DNA from: an uncultured Collinsella sp.
GTDB taxonomy: Bacteria > Actinomycetota > Coriobacteriia > Coriobacteriales > Coriobacteriaceae
Reading direction: 5' to 3'
DNA: 24,001 nucleotides
NCBI GenBank assembly: GCA_900758475.1
Contig: CAAERQ010000030.1
Location: 1 to 24,001, forward strand
Position numbers and translations under genes: made by a program. Below, in pieces: positions 7,095 through 14,903 of the stretch (position 1 is the stretch's first letter; each line of letters begins with the position of its first letter). The notes under the pieces are model-generated. The model was not told where the DNA came from. It worked only from the letters and a program-made list of their open reading frames with translations, and searched no databases.

Positions 7095-7673
7095 ATGGGA
7101 CTCGCAGAGCTTGTGTTGCTCGCTATCGGCCTTTCTATGGACGCTTTTGCCGTATCCATCTGCAAGGGCCTTGGCATGAAAAAGATCAACCTTAAAGTCG
7201 CCGTAGTGCTCGGCCTGTTCTTTGGCGGCTTTCAGGCCGGCATGCCCGTAATCGGATGGGCGCTCGGCAGTCAATTCATGGGCATCATCGGACCCATCGA
7301 CCATTGGATCGCCTTTATCCTTTTGGCCTTTATCGGCGGCAAAATGCTGTGGGAAGCCTTTACCGAAGACGAGGATGGGGGCGACGGCAAGGATGCCGAA
7401 AAGATTGACCTGGCAGAATATCTGATTCTTGCCATTGCCACCTCGATTGACGCCCTAGCCGTAGGTATCTCGTTTGCGGCGCTCTCGGTTGACATCGTTC
7501 CCGCTGTATCGCTTATCGGCGTCACAACGTTTATCTTCTCCGTCGCCGGCGTAGCGATCGGCCACACCTTTGGCGCGCGCTACGAAAAACCCGCCACCAT
7601 CGTGGGTGGCGTCGTACTCATCCTCATCGGGCTTAAGATCTTGCTTGAGCATCTGGGGATTTTGGCGCTGTAA
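7095..7673 (+). CDS. mntP: Manganese efflux pump MntP
   Basis: MntP (UPF0059/DUF204) exports Mn2+ across the cytoplasmic membrane. The 192-residue protein has about six hydrophobic segments arranged as two repeats, each carrying a conserved Asp motif: GLSMDAFAVSICKGL near residue 15 and ATSIDALAVGISFA near 120. An acidic loop (EDEDGGDGKDAE) lies between the halves near residue 95. GAGAGGGAG precedes the ATG by 7 nt. It is monocistronic, with a strong terminator 37 bp downstream. Control by manganese is expected from the family; no MntR-type operator was recognised. Confidence 0.93.
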   Translation: MGLAELVLLAIGLSMDAFAVSICKGLGMKKINLKVAVVLGLFFGGFQAGMPVIGWALGSQFMGIIGPIDHWIAFILLAFIGGKMLWEAFTEDEDGGDGKDAEKIDLAEYLILAIATSIDALAVGISFAALSVDIVPAVSLIGVTTFIFSVAGVAIGHTFGARYEKPATIVGGVVLILIGLKILLEHLGILAL

Positions 7674-7709
7674 CGCCAAGCACAATCGCTCAAAACTCAA
7701 CGCCAGCAC

Positions 7710-7744
7710 AAGGCCTTATGCAGAGTTTTGCATAAGGCCTTTTC
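7710..7744 (+). terminator. mntP terminator with embedded hipBA operator copy
   Basis: AAGGCCTTATGCA (7710-7722) pairs perfectly with TGCATAAGGCCTT (7729-7741) across a 6-nt loop and ends in TTTT. It should stop transcription from mntP. Its apex contains one of the three TGCA-N6-TGCA sites of the adjacent hipBA control region. Confidence 0.85.
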
Positions 7745-7786
7745 GTGCAGACTTTTGCATGTCATACTGATATGCAAAAGTCTGCA
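7719..7786 (+). promoter_or_regulatory. Three-site HipB-type operator upstream of hipBA
   Basis: Three sites of form TGCA-N6-TGCA start at 7719, 7746 and 7773, exactly 27 bp apart. The first two share a 15-mer with one mismatch (TGCAGAGTTTTGCAT and TGCAGACTTTTGCAT). The third is the exact inverse of the second, so 7746-7760 and 7772-7786 form a perfect 15-bp inverted repeat. The last site ends 14 bp before the hipB start codon. HipB-type antitoxins bind such short palindromes as dimers and repress their own operon, so this is very likely the autoregulatory region. The promoter must overlap it. Confidence 0.85.
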
Positions 7787-7800
7787 TGTTGGAGATCGCC

Positions 7801-8271
7801 ATGGATACCCTTCCCATCACCACGCCGCGCCAAGCTGGCATCTATGTGCGTCAGGCACGCGAGTCGCAGGGAATCACCCGTGCGACCCTCGCTAAAAAAG
7901 CCGGTGTTTCGGAGCGTCTGCTCGCATCGCTCGAGCTAGGAGACGCCACCGGCATTCGACTCGACAAGCTGCTGACGATTTTCAATGCTCTTGGACTGGC
8001 ACTCGCCGCTCAAGGGGATATCGGCGAAGCGAAAAACGAGCGACCAGTCGACGCCCCGCATGCCAATCCGCTGCCTCGCAGCATCCCCAGGCGCCATCAC
8101 ACTCAACGTCCTCATCATCGCAACCGTCGTAGTACCCCCATTCCGGCTCTTGCAGATGCCCCCTTTACATCCGCACTCTACGACGAGGTCTTCGCCGATT
8201 TCGCCATGTCCAATCTCGGAGTCTCGATTGCCGCAAACGTATCTAACCAAACCAAGCCCGAAGGGAAATAG
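7801..8271 (+). CDS. hipB: HipB-type antitoxin / XRE-family repressor
   Basis: This 156-residue protein should neutralise HipA and repress the operon. A Cro/C1-type helix-turn-helix covers about residues 10-70: GIYVRQARESQGITRATLAKKAGVSE is the DNA-reading part and the LDKLLTIFNALGLALA helix the dimer end. The remaining 80 residues are an extension rich in His, Arg and Pro, with an acidic/hydrophobic tail (ALYDEVFADFAMSNLG) that may touch HipA; E. coli HipB is much shorter (88 residues). I chose ATG 7801 because GGAG precedes it by 6 nt. ATG 7786 in the same frame would start inside the operator. Its stop is 3 nt before hipA. Confidence 0.87.
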   Translation: MDTLPITTPRQAGIYVRQARESQGITRATLAKKAGVSERLLASLELGDATGIRLDKLLTIFNALGLALAAQGDIGEAKNERPVDAPHANPLPRSIPRRHHTQRPHHRNRRSTPIPALADAPFTSALYDEVFADFAMSNLGVSIAANVSNQTKPEGK

Positions 8272-8274
8272 CCA

Positions 8275-9579
8275 ATGGCCAGGACATCACTTCGGACCAT
8301 TATTTGCGACGTACCTGCGGGAACGCTCACGCAAGATGAGAACGGTCTTATCAGTTTTACCTACGATCATGACTATGACGGGCCAGCCCTATCGACCAAC
8401 ATACCCGTATCGAATCGCACATACGGACAACAGGTCATGAATCCGTACCTGTTTGGCCTTCTACCCGACAGCGAGGACCAGCGAAAAGCGATTGCCGCCG
8501 AATTCGACGTTAGGCCCAACAATCCCGTTGCGTTGCTCAGCCATATCGGACTCGACTGTCCGGGCGGAGTGCAGTTTTGTGCCGAAGAAGATGCCGATGC
8601 CGTCCTGCATCGCGCTGGCGAATACCGCCCTATAGACGACCACGAAATTGCTCTCCGTCTCAAGTCGATCAGAGATGACCGCGATGCATCGTGGATGGGT
8701 CTAGATGAAAGTTGGTCGCTTGGAGGCAACCAGGGCAAATTCGCGCTCGCGTTCATAAACGGCCGCTGGTGCGAATGCATGGGTTCCTCGCCCACGACGC
8801 ATATTTTCAAAAATGGCGTTATCGGATTTAAACTCGAGGCCCTCAATGAGTTTGTCTGCATGAAAAGCGCCCAGCGCGCCGGTATCGCAACGGCAAACGT
8901 CGAATATCGTATGTTTGAGGACGAACCTGCCCTCATTGTTGAACGCTATGACCGTGTGAAAGCCAAAGACGGAACAATCATGCGTCTACACCAAGAAGAC
9001 CTCTGTCAGGCCCTTGGAGTGATGCCCGCTCAAAAGTACACGGCAGACGGTGGCCCGACCGCACGCGACATTCAGGAACTCCTCGTCAACACGAGCCATC
9101 ATCAACTTAACCTGTATCTGTTTACGCAGATACTTTTCTTTAACGCCATCATCGGCGCACCGGACGCGCATGCGAAGAACTATTCCCTGCTTCTTGGAAA
9201 CGGCAGCACAGCTATGATGGCCCGTATGTATGACGTTGCATCGGGGCTGGCATACGAACGCATGCGGCGAAAAGCGCGCCTTGCCATGAGCGTTGGCGGC
9301 GAAAATCGTGTGGGGCGCATCGGTCCAGGCGCCATCCGCCGATACCACGGTATGGGCGACCCCACGCTGGAGGCGACGCTCACCGATGCCGGGCTATCCG
9401 AGAAGTTTTGCTTTGCGACCATGATGGACCTCGCCTACGAGGTACCCATTTGCATGGAAGAGGTCATGGACGAATACGCCGACCTGCCCGGCATGGCGGA
9501 CCTGCGCGAGCATATGCTCGGCCCCGTCCGCGAAAACTGCCAGCGCGCCCTCGACCTCATCAGGGCAGAAATGGACTAG
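8275..9579 (+). CDS. hipA: HipA-type serine/threonine kinase toxin
   Basis: HipA toxins are kinases; E. coli HipA phosphorylates glutamyl-tRNA synthetase and causes persistence. The 434-residue protein has the N-terminal subdomain (NPYLFGLLPDSE near residue 60, GLDCPGGVQF near 100). The loop WSLGGNQGKFAL near 145-155 matches the Ser-containing autophosphorylation/ATP loop. TTHIFK near 175 and ERYDR near 222 follow. The catalytic segment is APDAHAKN near 295-302 (Asp and Asn conserved), and the metal-binding Asp lies in MYDVASGLAYE near 319. All key kinase residues are present, so the toxin should be active. The target here is unknown. It is translated with hipB and is followed by a strong hairpin at 9611-9651. 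Confidence 0.92.
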   Translation: MARTSLRTIICDVPAGTLTQDENGLISFTYDHDYDGPALSTNIPVSNRTYGQQVMNPYLFGLLPDSEDQRKAIAAEFDVRPNNPVALLSHIGLDCPGGVQFCAEEDADAVLHRAGEYRPIDDHEIALRLKSIRDDRDASWMGLDESWSLGGNQGKFALAFINGRWCECMGSSPTTHIFKNGVIGFKLEALNEFVCMKSAQRAGIATANVEYRMFEDEPALIVERYDRVKAKDGTIMRLHQEDLCQALGVMPAQKYTADGGPTARDIQELLVNTSHHQLNLYLFTQILFFNAIIGAPDAHAKNYSLLLGNGSTAMMARMYDVASGLAYERMRRKARLAMSVGGENRVGRIGPGAIRRYHGMGDPTLEATLTDAGLSEKFCFATMMDLAYEVPICMEEVMDEYADLPGMADLREHMLGPVRENCQRALDLIRAEMD

Positions 9580-9603
9580 GTGGCCGTAATTTCGCAATTA
9601 TCA

Positions 9604-9651
9604 AACAAAAGAGAGGGGGCACCCGTCGCAAAAGACCGGGTGCCCCCTCTC
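9604..9651 (-). terminator. Terminator between convergent hipA and pepD
   Basis: GAGAGGGGGCACCCG (9611-9625) and its exact complement (9637-9651) form a 15-bp stem. On the minus strand TTTTGTTTGA follows, so it terminates pepD best. On the plus strand CATAATGTCATTTG follows and it may also stop hipA, though less well. A second, 8-bp inverted repeat (CGCTAGCA/TGCTAGCG, 9670-9700) lies between it and the pepD stop. Confidence 0.85.
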
Positions 9652-9706
9652 ATAATGTCATTTGCAATCCGCTAGCACGTGACTCGGACTGCTGCTAGCG
9701 CAACCT

Positions 9707-11164
9707 TTACGCAGCGAGGCGCTTGAGGACGTCGATGAGCAGCTCGTAGAAGCGCTCGGCAGAAGCGAGCTCCATGCTCTCGTCCGGGGTATGGACATCG
9801 GAGAGCGTCGGGCCCACGGCGATGGCGTCCAGGCCGTGCAGAGCCTCGGCAAACAGGCCGCACTCAAGGCCGGCGTGAATGGACTCGATGCGCAGCTCGG
9901 AGCCAAAGAGCTCTCGATAGCTCTCGACAAAGACTTCGCGGACCGGCGAATGCTCGGCATAGCTCCAGCCGGGATACTCAAACTCAAACTTGGCGTCGAA
10001 GCCCAGGACATCGGCCAGCGTCTGCAGACGGTCCTTGAACTCGTTCTGCAGCGAGGTGATCGAAGAGCGCGGGGACAGCATAATCTTGACCTCGTCATCG
10101 GAGGTGGCGACCACGCCGATGTTGGAGGAAACCTCGACGGAGCCGTCGGTGGCGACGTTGCGGCGAATCACGCCGTTAGGGGCAAGGCGCAGGGCGCGGA
10201 TGAGGGCAAGCGCGGACTTCTGGTCCATGGCCTCAACCTCGGCGTCGTCGGCAATCTCGACGGTGCAAGTAAAGCCGGGGTCGAAGACCTCGAGCTCGGC
10301 AGTGACGTCGGCGATGATGCCCTTTGCGATCTGGGCCGCGGCCTCGGCGGCAGCGTGGTCGGCGTAGACCAGAACAGCCTTGCACTCACGGTTGATGGCG
10401 TTGTCCTTGGTGCCGCCGTTAAAGCTAACGATGGCGGGCTCGCCGGCAACCATCAGGCGGTCGATGATGCGGGCCATGATGAGGTTGCCGTTGCCGCGCT
10501 CCAGGTTGATATCGCTGCCGGAGTGGCCGCCCAGCAGGCCGGAGATGTCGAGCGTGAGGGTGCTACCGGTCTTGTGCTCGCGCGCGATCGGGCAGGTGTA
10601 GGTAACGACGACGCCGCCGGCACAGCTGACGGTGGCAACGCCCTCTTCCTCGGAGTCAAGGTTGATCATGGTGCGGGCGCTAATCTGGGACTTGTCGAGC
10701 GTCTCGGCGCCGACCAGGCCAGTCTCCTCGTCGGTGGTGAACACGCACTCGAGGGCCGGATGGGTAATCGAATCGTCGTTGAGCACGGTAAGCATAAGCG
10801 CGACGGCAATACCGTTGTCGGCGCCCAGAGTGGTGCCGTTAGCGGTGAGGACGCCGTCCTTGACGACCAGGTCGATACCATCGGTCGTAAAGTCGTGCTC
10901 AACGGAGCCCAACTTGTCGCACACCATATCGATGTGGCCCTGCAGCATCACGGTCGGGGCATTCTCGGCACCGGCAGATGCGGGCTTGCGAATGATGACG
11001 TTGTAGACCTCGTCCTGGTACACATCGAGACCGCGCTCCTTGGCAAACGCAACCAGGAAATCGCTGATGCCCTTCTCGTTGCCAGACCCACGGGGGATCG
11101 CGCTGACCTCCTCAAAGAAATGGAACAGCTGGGCGGGCTCGTAGCCGGTAATCTTGTAGTCCAT
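9707..11164 (-). CDS. pepD: Xaa-His / cytosolic non-specific dipeptidase PepD (M20C)
   Basis: This 485-residue enzyme is an M20C-family zinc dipeptidase (aminoacyl-histidine dipeptidase), cleaving dipeptides in the cytoplasm. Metal and catalytic residues are visible in order: GHIDMVCDK (His and Asp) near residue 80, LGADNGIAVAL near 115, TTDEETGLVGA (Glu pair) near 145, NLDSEEEG near 170, and HAGLECGLFAE (His and Glu) near 440. The N-terminal FFEEVSAIPRGSGNE is characteristic of PepD. The start at 11164 is fixed by AAGGAGG four bases upstream. The open frame extends 35 codons further but without a ribosome binding site. It is monocistronic, between two terminators. A weak -10-like TATACA lies near 11209-11214. 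Confidence 0.95.
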   Translation of the reverse strand: MDYKITGYEPAQLFHFFEEVSAIPRGSGNEKGISDFLVAFAKERGLDVYQDEVYNVIIRKPASAGAENAPTVMLQGHIDMVCDKLGSVEHDFTTDGIDLVVKDGVLTANGTTLGADNGIAVALMLTVLNDDSITHPALECVFTTDEETGLVGAETLDKSQISARTMINLDSEEEGVATVSCAGGVVVTYTCPIAREHKTGSTLTLDISGLLGGHSGSDINLERGNGNLIMARIIDRLMVAGEPAIVSFNGGTKDNAINRECKAVLVYADHAAAEAAAQIAKGIIADVTAELEVFDPGFTCTVEIADDAEVEAMDQKSALALIRALRLAPNGVIRRNVATDGSVEVSSNIGVVATSDDEVKIMLSPRSSITSLQNEFKDRLQTLADVLGFDAKFEFEYPGWSYAEHSPVREVFVESYRELFGSELRIESIHAGLECGLFAEALHGLDAIAVGPTLSDVHTPDESMELASAERFYELLIDVLKRLAA

Positions 11165-11317
11165 GGTGCCTCCTTGGCGCAACTGGTTAGACAGTAAGAC
11201 ATGCGACTTGTATATTCCCAGACTTTGCGTGCATAAACCAGTCGAAAACGCCGAGCGCCCTCGCATCATCGGCTAACGGTGGACCGTATAGCGTAACGGT
11301 CACAACTTCCGCAGCTC

Positions 11318-11353
11318 TACAAATCGAGGCGCCCTTTCCGGAGCGCCTCGATT
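11318..11353 (-). terminator. clpC terminator
   Basis: AATCGAGGCGC (11322-11332) pairs perfectly with GCGCCTCGATT (11343-11353) across a 10-nt loop. On the minus strand the stem ends in TTTGTAG. It lies 25 nt past the clpC stop. The T run is short, so efficiency is uncertain. Confidence 0.65.
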
Positions 11354-11378
11354 GCGCGTATCAAATTGTCGCCACGCC

Positions 11379-14021
11379 CTACAGCGCGCCGGAACCGGCT
11401 TGCATCATGCCGCCGGGGCCCGAGGTCACGCCGCCGCTCACGGGCGCGGCGTTGCCGGTGTGCGGTACCGCCGGGGCGGTATCGCCACCAAGCGTGCCCG
11501 CCGGACGCGGTGCCGGGATCTCGCCCGTGCCGCGGCTAAAGACAAACTTGCCATCGGCCACGTCGCACAGGACGGTATCGCCCTCGCCCCACTCGCCAGC
11601 CAGCAGTTCCTCGGACAGCGGATCCTCGATGAGCTTTTGGATGGCACGACGCAGCGGACGCGCGCCGTTGGTGAGGTCGGTACCCTCCGCCACAATCTTG
11701 TCGTAGGCCGCATCGGTAAGCTTGATGTTCATGCCGTTTGCGATCAGGCGCTGGCGCAGATCGTCCACCAGCAGGTGCGCAATCTTGGTCAGGTTCTCGC
11801 CCGAGAGCTTCTGGAACACCACGATGTCGTCGATACGGTTGAGCAGCTCGGGGCGGAACAGGCGCTTGAGCTCGCCCATCGCGCGGCCGCGGATCTCACT
11901 CGAGGTGAGGCCCTGCTCGCCGGTGGTGCCAAAGCCAACGCTCGCATCCTGCGCGATCTCGCGGGCGCCCACGTTTGACGTCATGATGATCACCGTATTG
12001 CGGAAGTCGACCGTCTTGCCCTGGCTATCGGTCAGACGGCCCTCCTCCAACACCTGCAGCAGGATATTGAAGATGTCGGGGTGCGCCTTCTCGATCTCGT
12101 CGAACAGCACGACCGAGTACGGGTGACGGCGAACAGCCTTGGTGAGCTGGCCGCCCTCGTCGTGGCCCACATAGCCCGGGGGGCTACCGATGAGCTTGGA
12201 GACCTCGAACTCACTGCCAAACTCCGACATATCGAAGCTGATGAGCGCGTCCTTGCTGCCAAAGAGATACTCGGCGAGCGTCTTGGCGAGCTCGGTCTTG
12301 CCTGTGCCGGTGGGACCAAGGAAGATAAAGCTGCCACCGGGACGACGCGGGTCCTTGAGCGGCGAGCGGCTGCGGCGCACGGCCTTGGCGACGGCCTCGA
12401 CTGCCTCATCCTGGCCGATGATGCGCGTCTTGAGCACGCTTTCGGTCTGCAGCAGGCGCCGGCTCTCGCTCTCGGTGAGCGAGGAAACCGGCACGCCCGA
12501 GGTCACGGACACGATGTCGGCAATCTGGGAGACATCGATGGTGAGCGGGCTGGCGTCGAGCTCGGTCGTCCAGGCAGCCTTGGCCTCGGCGAGCTCAATC
12601 TCGGCAGCCTTTTGCTGCTCGGTGATCTCGGCGGCCTTGTTCATGTCGTCGCTCTCGGTGGCCTCCTGCGCGGCGGCCTTAAGCTCCTCCACGCGATGCT
12701 CGGCCTCGCGCACCGGCTCGGGCGCGCGGTTGGCGGCGATGCGGGCGCGGGCGCCGGCCTCGTCAATGAGGTCGATGGCCTTATCGGGCAGGAAGCGATC
12801 CTGGATGTAGCGGTCGGAGAGGTTCGCGGCGGCCTCGATAGCACCCTGCGTATAGCGCACATGGTGGTGCTCCTCGTAGCGCGGCTTGAGCGCGGTCAGG
12901 ATCTTGACCGTGTCCTCGACGCTCGGCTCCTCGACATCGATGGTCTGGAAGCGACGCTCGAAGGCCGGGTCCTTGGTGAGGTACTTGCGGAATTCCTCGG
13001 CCGTGGTGGCGCCGATAATCTGGAAGGCACCGCGCGCGAGCACGGGCTTGAGCATGGAGCTCGCGTCGATGGAGCCCTCGGCAGAGCCGGCACCGATGAT
13101 GGTGTGCATCTCGTCAATAAACAGGATGACGTCGTCAGCTTCGGTGGCCTCCTGGATCACGTTCTTGAGGCGCTCCTCAAACTCACCGCGATACTTGGCG
13201 CCCGCAACGAGGCCCGGCAGGTCGAGCGTCCAGATGTTCTGGTTCATGAGATTCTCGGGCACGTTGCCGGCAGCGATCTGCTGCGCCAGGCCCTCGACGA
13301 TGGCCGTCTTGCCCACGCCGGGGTCGCCCAGGATAAGCGGGTTGTTCTTGGTGCGGCGCGAAAGGATCTCCATCATGCGCTGGACTTCCTTTTCGCGGCC
13401 AATCACGGGATCGAGCTCGCCGTCGCGCGCCTTTTGAGTGAGGTTGGTGGCGAACTGCTTGAGCGTGTCGGTGCCGCTCCCCTTTTGCTGAGAGGCATCC
13501 GAGCCGCTAAAGAACGGCAGGCCCGCACCGGGACGACCAGCACCGGCGCCGGCGAGCGGACGCTTCTTGTCCTGGTCCTTGGCGGTGAGTTTCTCGATAG
13601 CCTTTTTGATGGAGGCGGACGACACACCCAGGCGCATGAGGATGTCCATGGCCATGCCGTTGCCCTCTTCGACGATACCGATGAGCAGGTGCTCGGTCGA
13701 CACGTAGGTCTGGTTGTTCTCACGCGCCACGCGGAATGAACGCTCCATCACGCTAATGACGAGCGGCGTAAAGGCGAGCTTGGCCGCCTCGGTCTCCTCA
13801 CTGGGCTCGGGAACCGTGGTCTGGACCTCCTTGAGGGTGTCCATGATGTCGTCGTAGGAGATATCAAGCGAGCGCAGCGCCTCGGCAGCGATGCCCTCGT
13901 CCTCCTTGGCGAGTGCGAGCAGCAGGTGCTCGGTGCCCACCTTATTTGAGTGCAGATCGAGCGCCTCCTGTTTGGCCATCGACATGACCTTGCGCGCTCG
14001 ATCGGTAAATCTATCTAACAT
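11379..14021 (-). CDS. clpC: ATP-dependent Clp protease ATP-binding subunit ClpC
   Basis: ClpC is a hexameric AAA+ unfoldase that feeds substrates to ClpP. The 880-residue protein has two N-terminal Clp-N repeats (FTDRARKVMSMAKQEA at the start, FTPLVISVMERSF near 80). The first AAA module follows (Walker A GDPGVGKT near 225, Walker B VILFIDEMHT near 295). Next comes a coiled M domain with EAEHRVEELKAAAQEATES near 430, then the second AAA module (Walker A GPTGTGKTELAK near 565, Walker B VVLFDEIEKAH near 630). A VGFG loop near 690 would dock on ClpP. The last 50 residues are Gly/Pro/Ala-rich and probably disordered. ATG 14021 is chosen for the AAGGAA upstream and the MLDRFTDRA start typical of ClpC. 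No ctsR or mcsAB genes and no CIRCE or CtsR box were seen. Confidence 0.96.
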   Translation of the reverse strand: MLDRFTDRARKVMSMAKQEALDLHSNKVGTEHLLLALAKEDEGIAAEALRSLDISYDDIMDTLKEVQTTVPEPSEETEAAKLAFTPLVISVMERSFRVARENNQTYVSTEHLLIGIVEEGNGMAMDILMRLGVSSASIKKAIEKLTAKDQDKKRPLAGAGAGRPGAGLPFFSGSDASQQKGSGTDTLKQFATNLTQKARDGELDPVIGREKEVQRMMEILSRRTKNNPLILGDPGVGKTAIVEGLAQQIAAGNVPENLMNQNIWTLDLPGLVAGAKYRGEFEERLKNVIQEATEADDVILFIDEMHTIIGAGSAEGSIDASSMLKPVLARGAFQIIGATTAEEFRKYLTKDPAFERRFQTIDVEEPSVEDTVKILTALKPRYEEHHHVRYTQGAIEAAANLSDRYIQDRFLPDKAIDLIDEAGARARIAANRAPEPVREAEHRVEELKAAAQEATESDDMNKAAEITEQQKAAEIELAEAKAAWTTELDASPLTIDVSQIADIVSVTSGVPVSSLTESESRRLLQTESVLKTRIIGQDEAVEAVAKAVRRSRSPLKDPRRPGGSFIFLGPTGTGKTELAKTLAEYLFGSKDALISFDMSEFGSEFEVSKLIGSPPGYVGHDEGGQLTKAVRRHPYSVVLFDEIEKAHPDIFNILLQVLEEGRLTDSQGKTVDFRNTVIIMTSNVGAREIAQDASVGFGTTGEQGLTSSEIRGRAMGELKRLFRPELLNRIDDIVVFQKLSGENLTKIAHLLVDDLRQRLIANGMNIKLTDAAYDKIVAEGTDLTNGARPLRRAIQKLIEDPLSEELLAGEWGEGDTVLCDVADGKFVFSRGTGEIPAPRPAGTLGGDTAPAVPHTGNAAPVSGGVTSGPGGMMQAGSGAL

Positions 14022-14052
14022 GCTCGTTTCCTTACATGAGTTCATCGAAATC

Positions 14053-14080
14053 AAAACGCCCGCCCGTCGGCGGCGCTTTT
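14053..14080 (-). promoter_or_regulatory. Terminator-like hairpin in the clpC leader
   Basis: About 32 nt upstream of the clpC start, on the minus strand, a GC-rich hairpin (five core pairs with loop GACG, extended by two pairs around a bulge) is flanked by AAAA and TTTT. TTTTGATTTCG follows it. A terminator shape here suggests attenuation of clpC, or termination of antisense transcription. No intervening gene would need it. Confidence 0.4.
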
Positions 14081-14160
14081 GTCTCTTTACCCACAGGTTG
14101 TCTATGTTAACAGCTGGAGGAATATCTATAAACCCGGCTCACATGAATGCAGGTTATGAC

Positions 14161-14188
14161 CGCATCGCGGGACTCACCGCGCGATGCG
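14161..14188. repeat. Hairpin and direct repeat after the TetR gene
   Basis: CGCATCGCG (14161-14169) and CGCGATGCG (14180-14188) form a perfect 9-bp stem. On the minus strand it lacks a following T run, so it is a weak terminator candidate at best. The stretch 14168-14196 also resembles 14234-14264, the 3' end of the TetR coding region, as an imperfect direct repeat. Confidence 0.4.
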
Positions 14189-14213
14189 CGACAGGCGCCC
14201 CGCAAGAGAAACC

Positions 14214-14903
14214 CTAGGCGTCTTTCACCACGTCGGGACTCGTCGCACGCGATGCGCGATAGGCATCGGCCTCCTTGGAGACGCGTTCGAGCAGCTCGGA
14301 TGTATCGACGCCCTCGACTTGCGCGACCGTTTCCACCGTCTGCATGGCGACCGCCCTCAGGTACGCGCACGCGCTGTCCCCCGGCTGCTCGAGGTCTATC
14401 TCCTCGCCGCCCTCCCGGGCAAAGCCGACCGCCATCACAAAGCCCATGATGCCCGAGACCAGAAAGCCCACCGCAAAGCTCGAATCTGCCTTGAGCTCTT
14501 CTCCGTCGGGGTGGACGATCTCTCTCACGCGGTCGATGATGATCGTATGGATGCCCTGCACGACCTGCTCGGCGGCACCCGCCCTCATGGTGATGACGAT
14601 GCGCCGCAGCAGGCAGCGGACGTCGCGCCGGTCGAACGCCGAAAGGTCGCCCTCGCTCGAAAAATGCCAGAGGGCATCGGTGATGAGCTCGTTATCCTGC
14701 AGCAGCTGGGCTATGGCGATGGCGACGAGTTCATCGAAATCGTGAAAATAGTAGTAAAACGTTCCGCGATTGCACTGGGCGGCGCGGGTCACCTCGCCAA
14801 CCGACAGCTCGAAGATGCTGTTGTTCTCGATGAGCTCCCAAAACGCCTCGATGATACGGGTGCGTGCATCGGGCGCATCGGCGTCCTTACGCGGTCTCGC
14901 CAT
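14214..14903 (-). CDS. TetR/AcrR-family transcriptional regulator
   Basis: This is a 229-residue TetR-family regulator. The N-terminal helix-turn-helix domain is clear (TRIIEAFWELIEN, then LSVGEVTRAAQCNRGTFYYYFHDFDELVAIA, about residues 15-60). The rest is a helical ligand-binding and dimer domain without recognisable specificity. ATG 14903 lies inside the last codons of the large activase gene (17-nt overlap), so the two are one operon and translation is coupled. GTG 14912 is an alternative start. A perfect 9-bp inverted repeat just upstream of the activase gene is the probable operator, implying autoregulation. The ligand could be a lipid or acyl-CoA if the partner is a plasmalogen synthase; that is inference. 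Confidence 0.9.
   Translation of the reverse strand: MARPRKDADAPDARTRIIEAFWELIENNSIFELSVGEVTRAAQCNRGTFYYYFHDFDELVAIAIAQLLQDNELITDALWHFSSEGDLSAFDRRDVRCLLRRIVITMRAGAAEQVVQGIHTIIIDRVREIVHPDGEELKADSSFAVGFLVSGIMGFVMAVGFAREGGEEIDLEQPGDSACAYLRAVAMQTVETVAQVEGVDTSELLERVSKEADAYRASRATSPDVVKDA

Noticed and set aside
12081..13739. Plus-strand frame of 552 codons opposite clpC
   Set aside because: Antisense shadow; clpC on the other strand has both Walker motifs of each AAA domain in frame.
14055..14213. CtsR, CIRCE or HspR boxes upstream of clpC
   Set aside because: I looked for GGTCAAA repeats, TTAGCACTC-N9-GAGTGCTAA and CTTGAGT-N7-ACTCAAG and found none.
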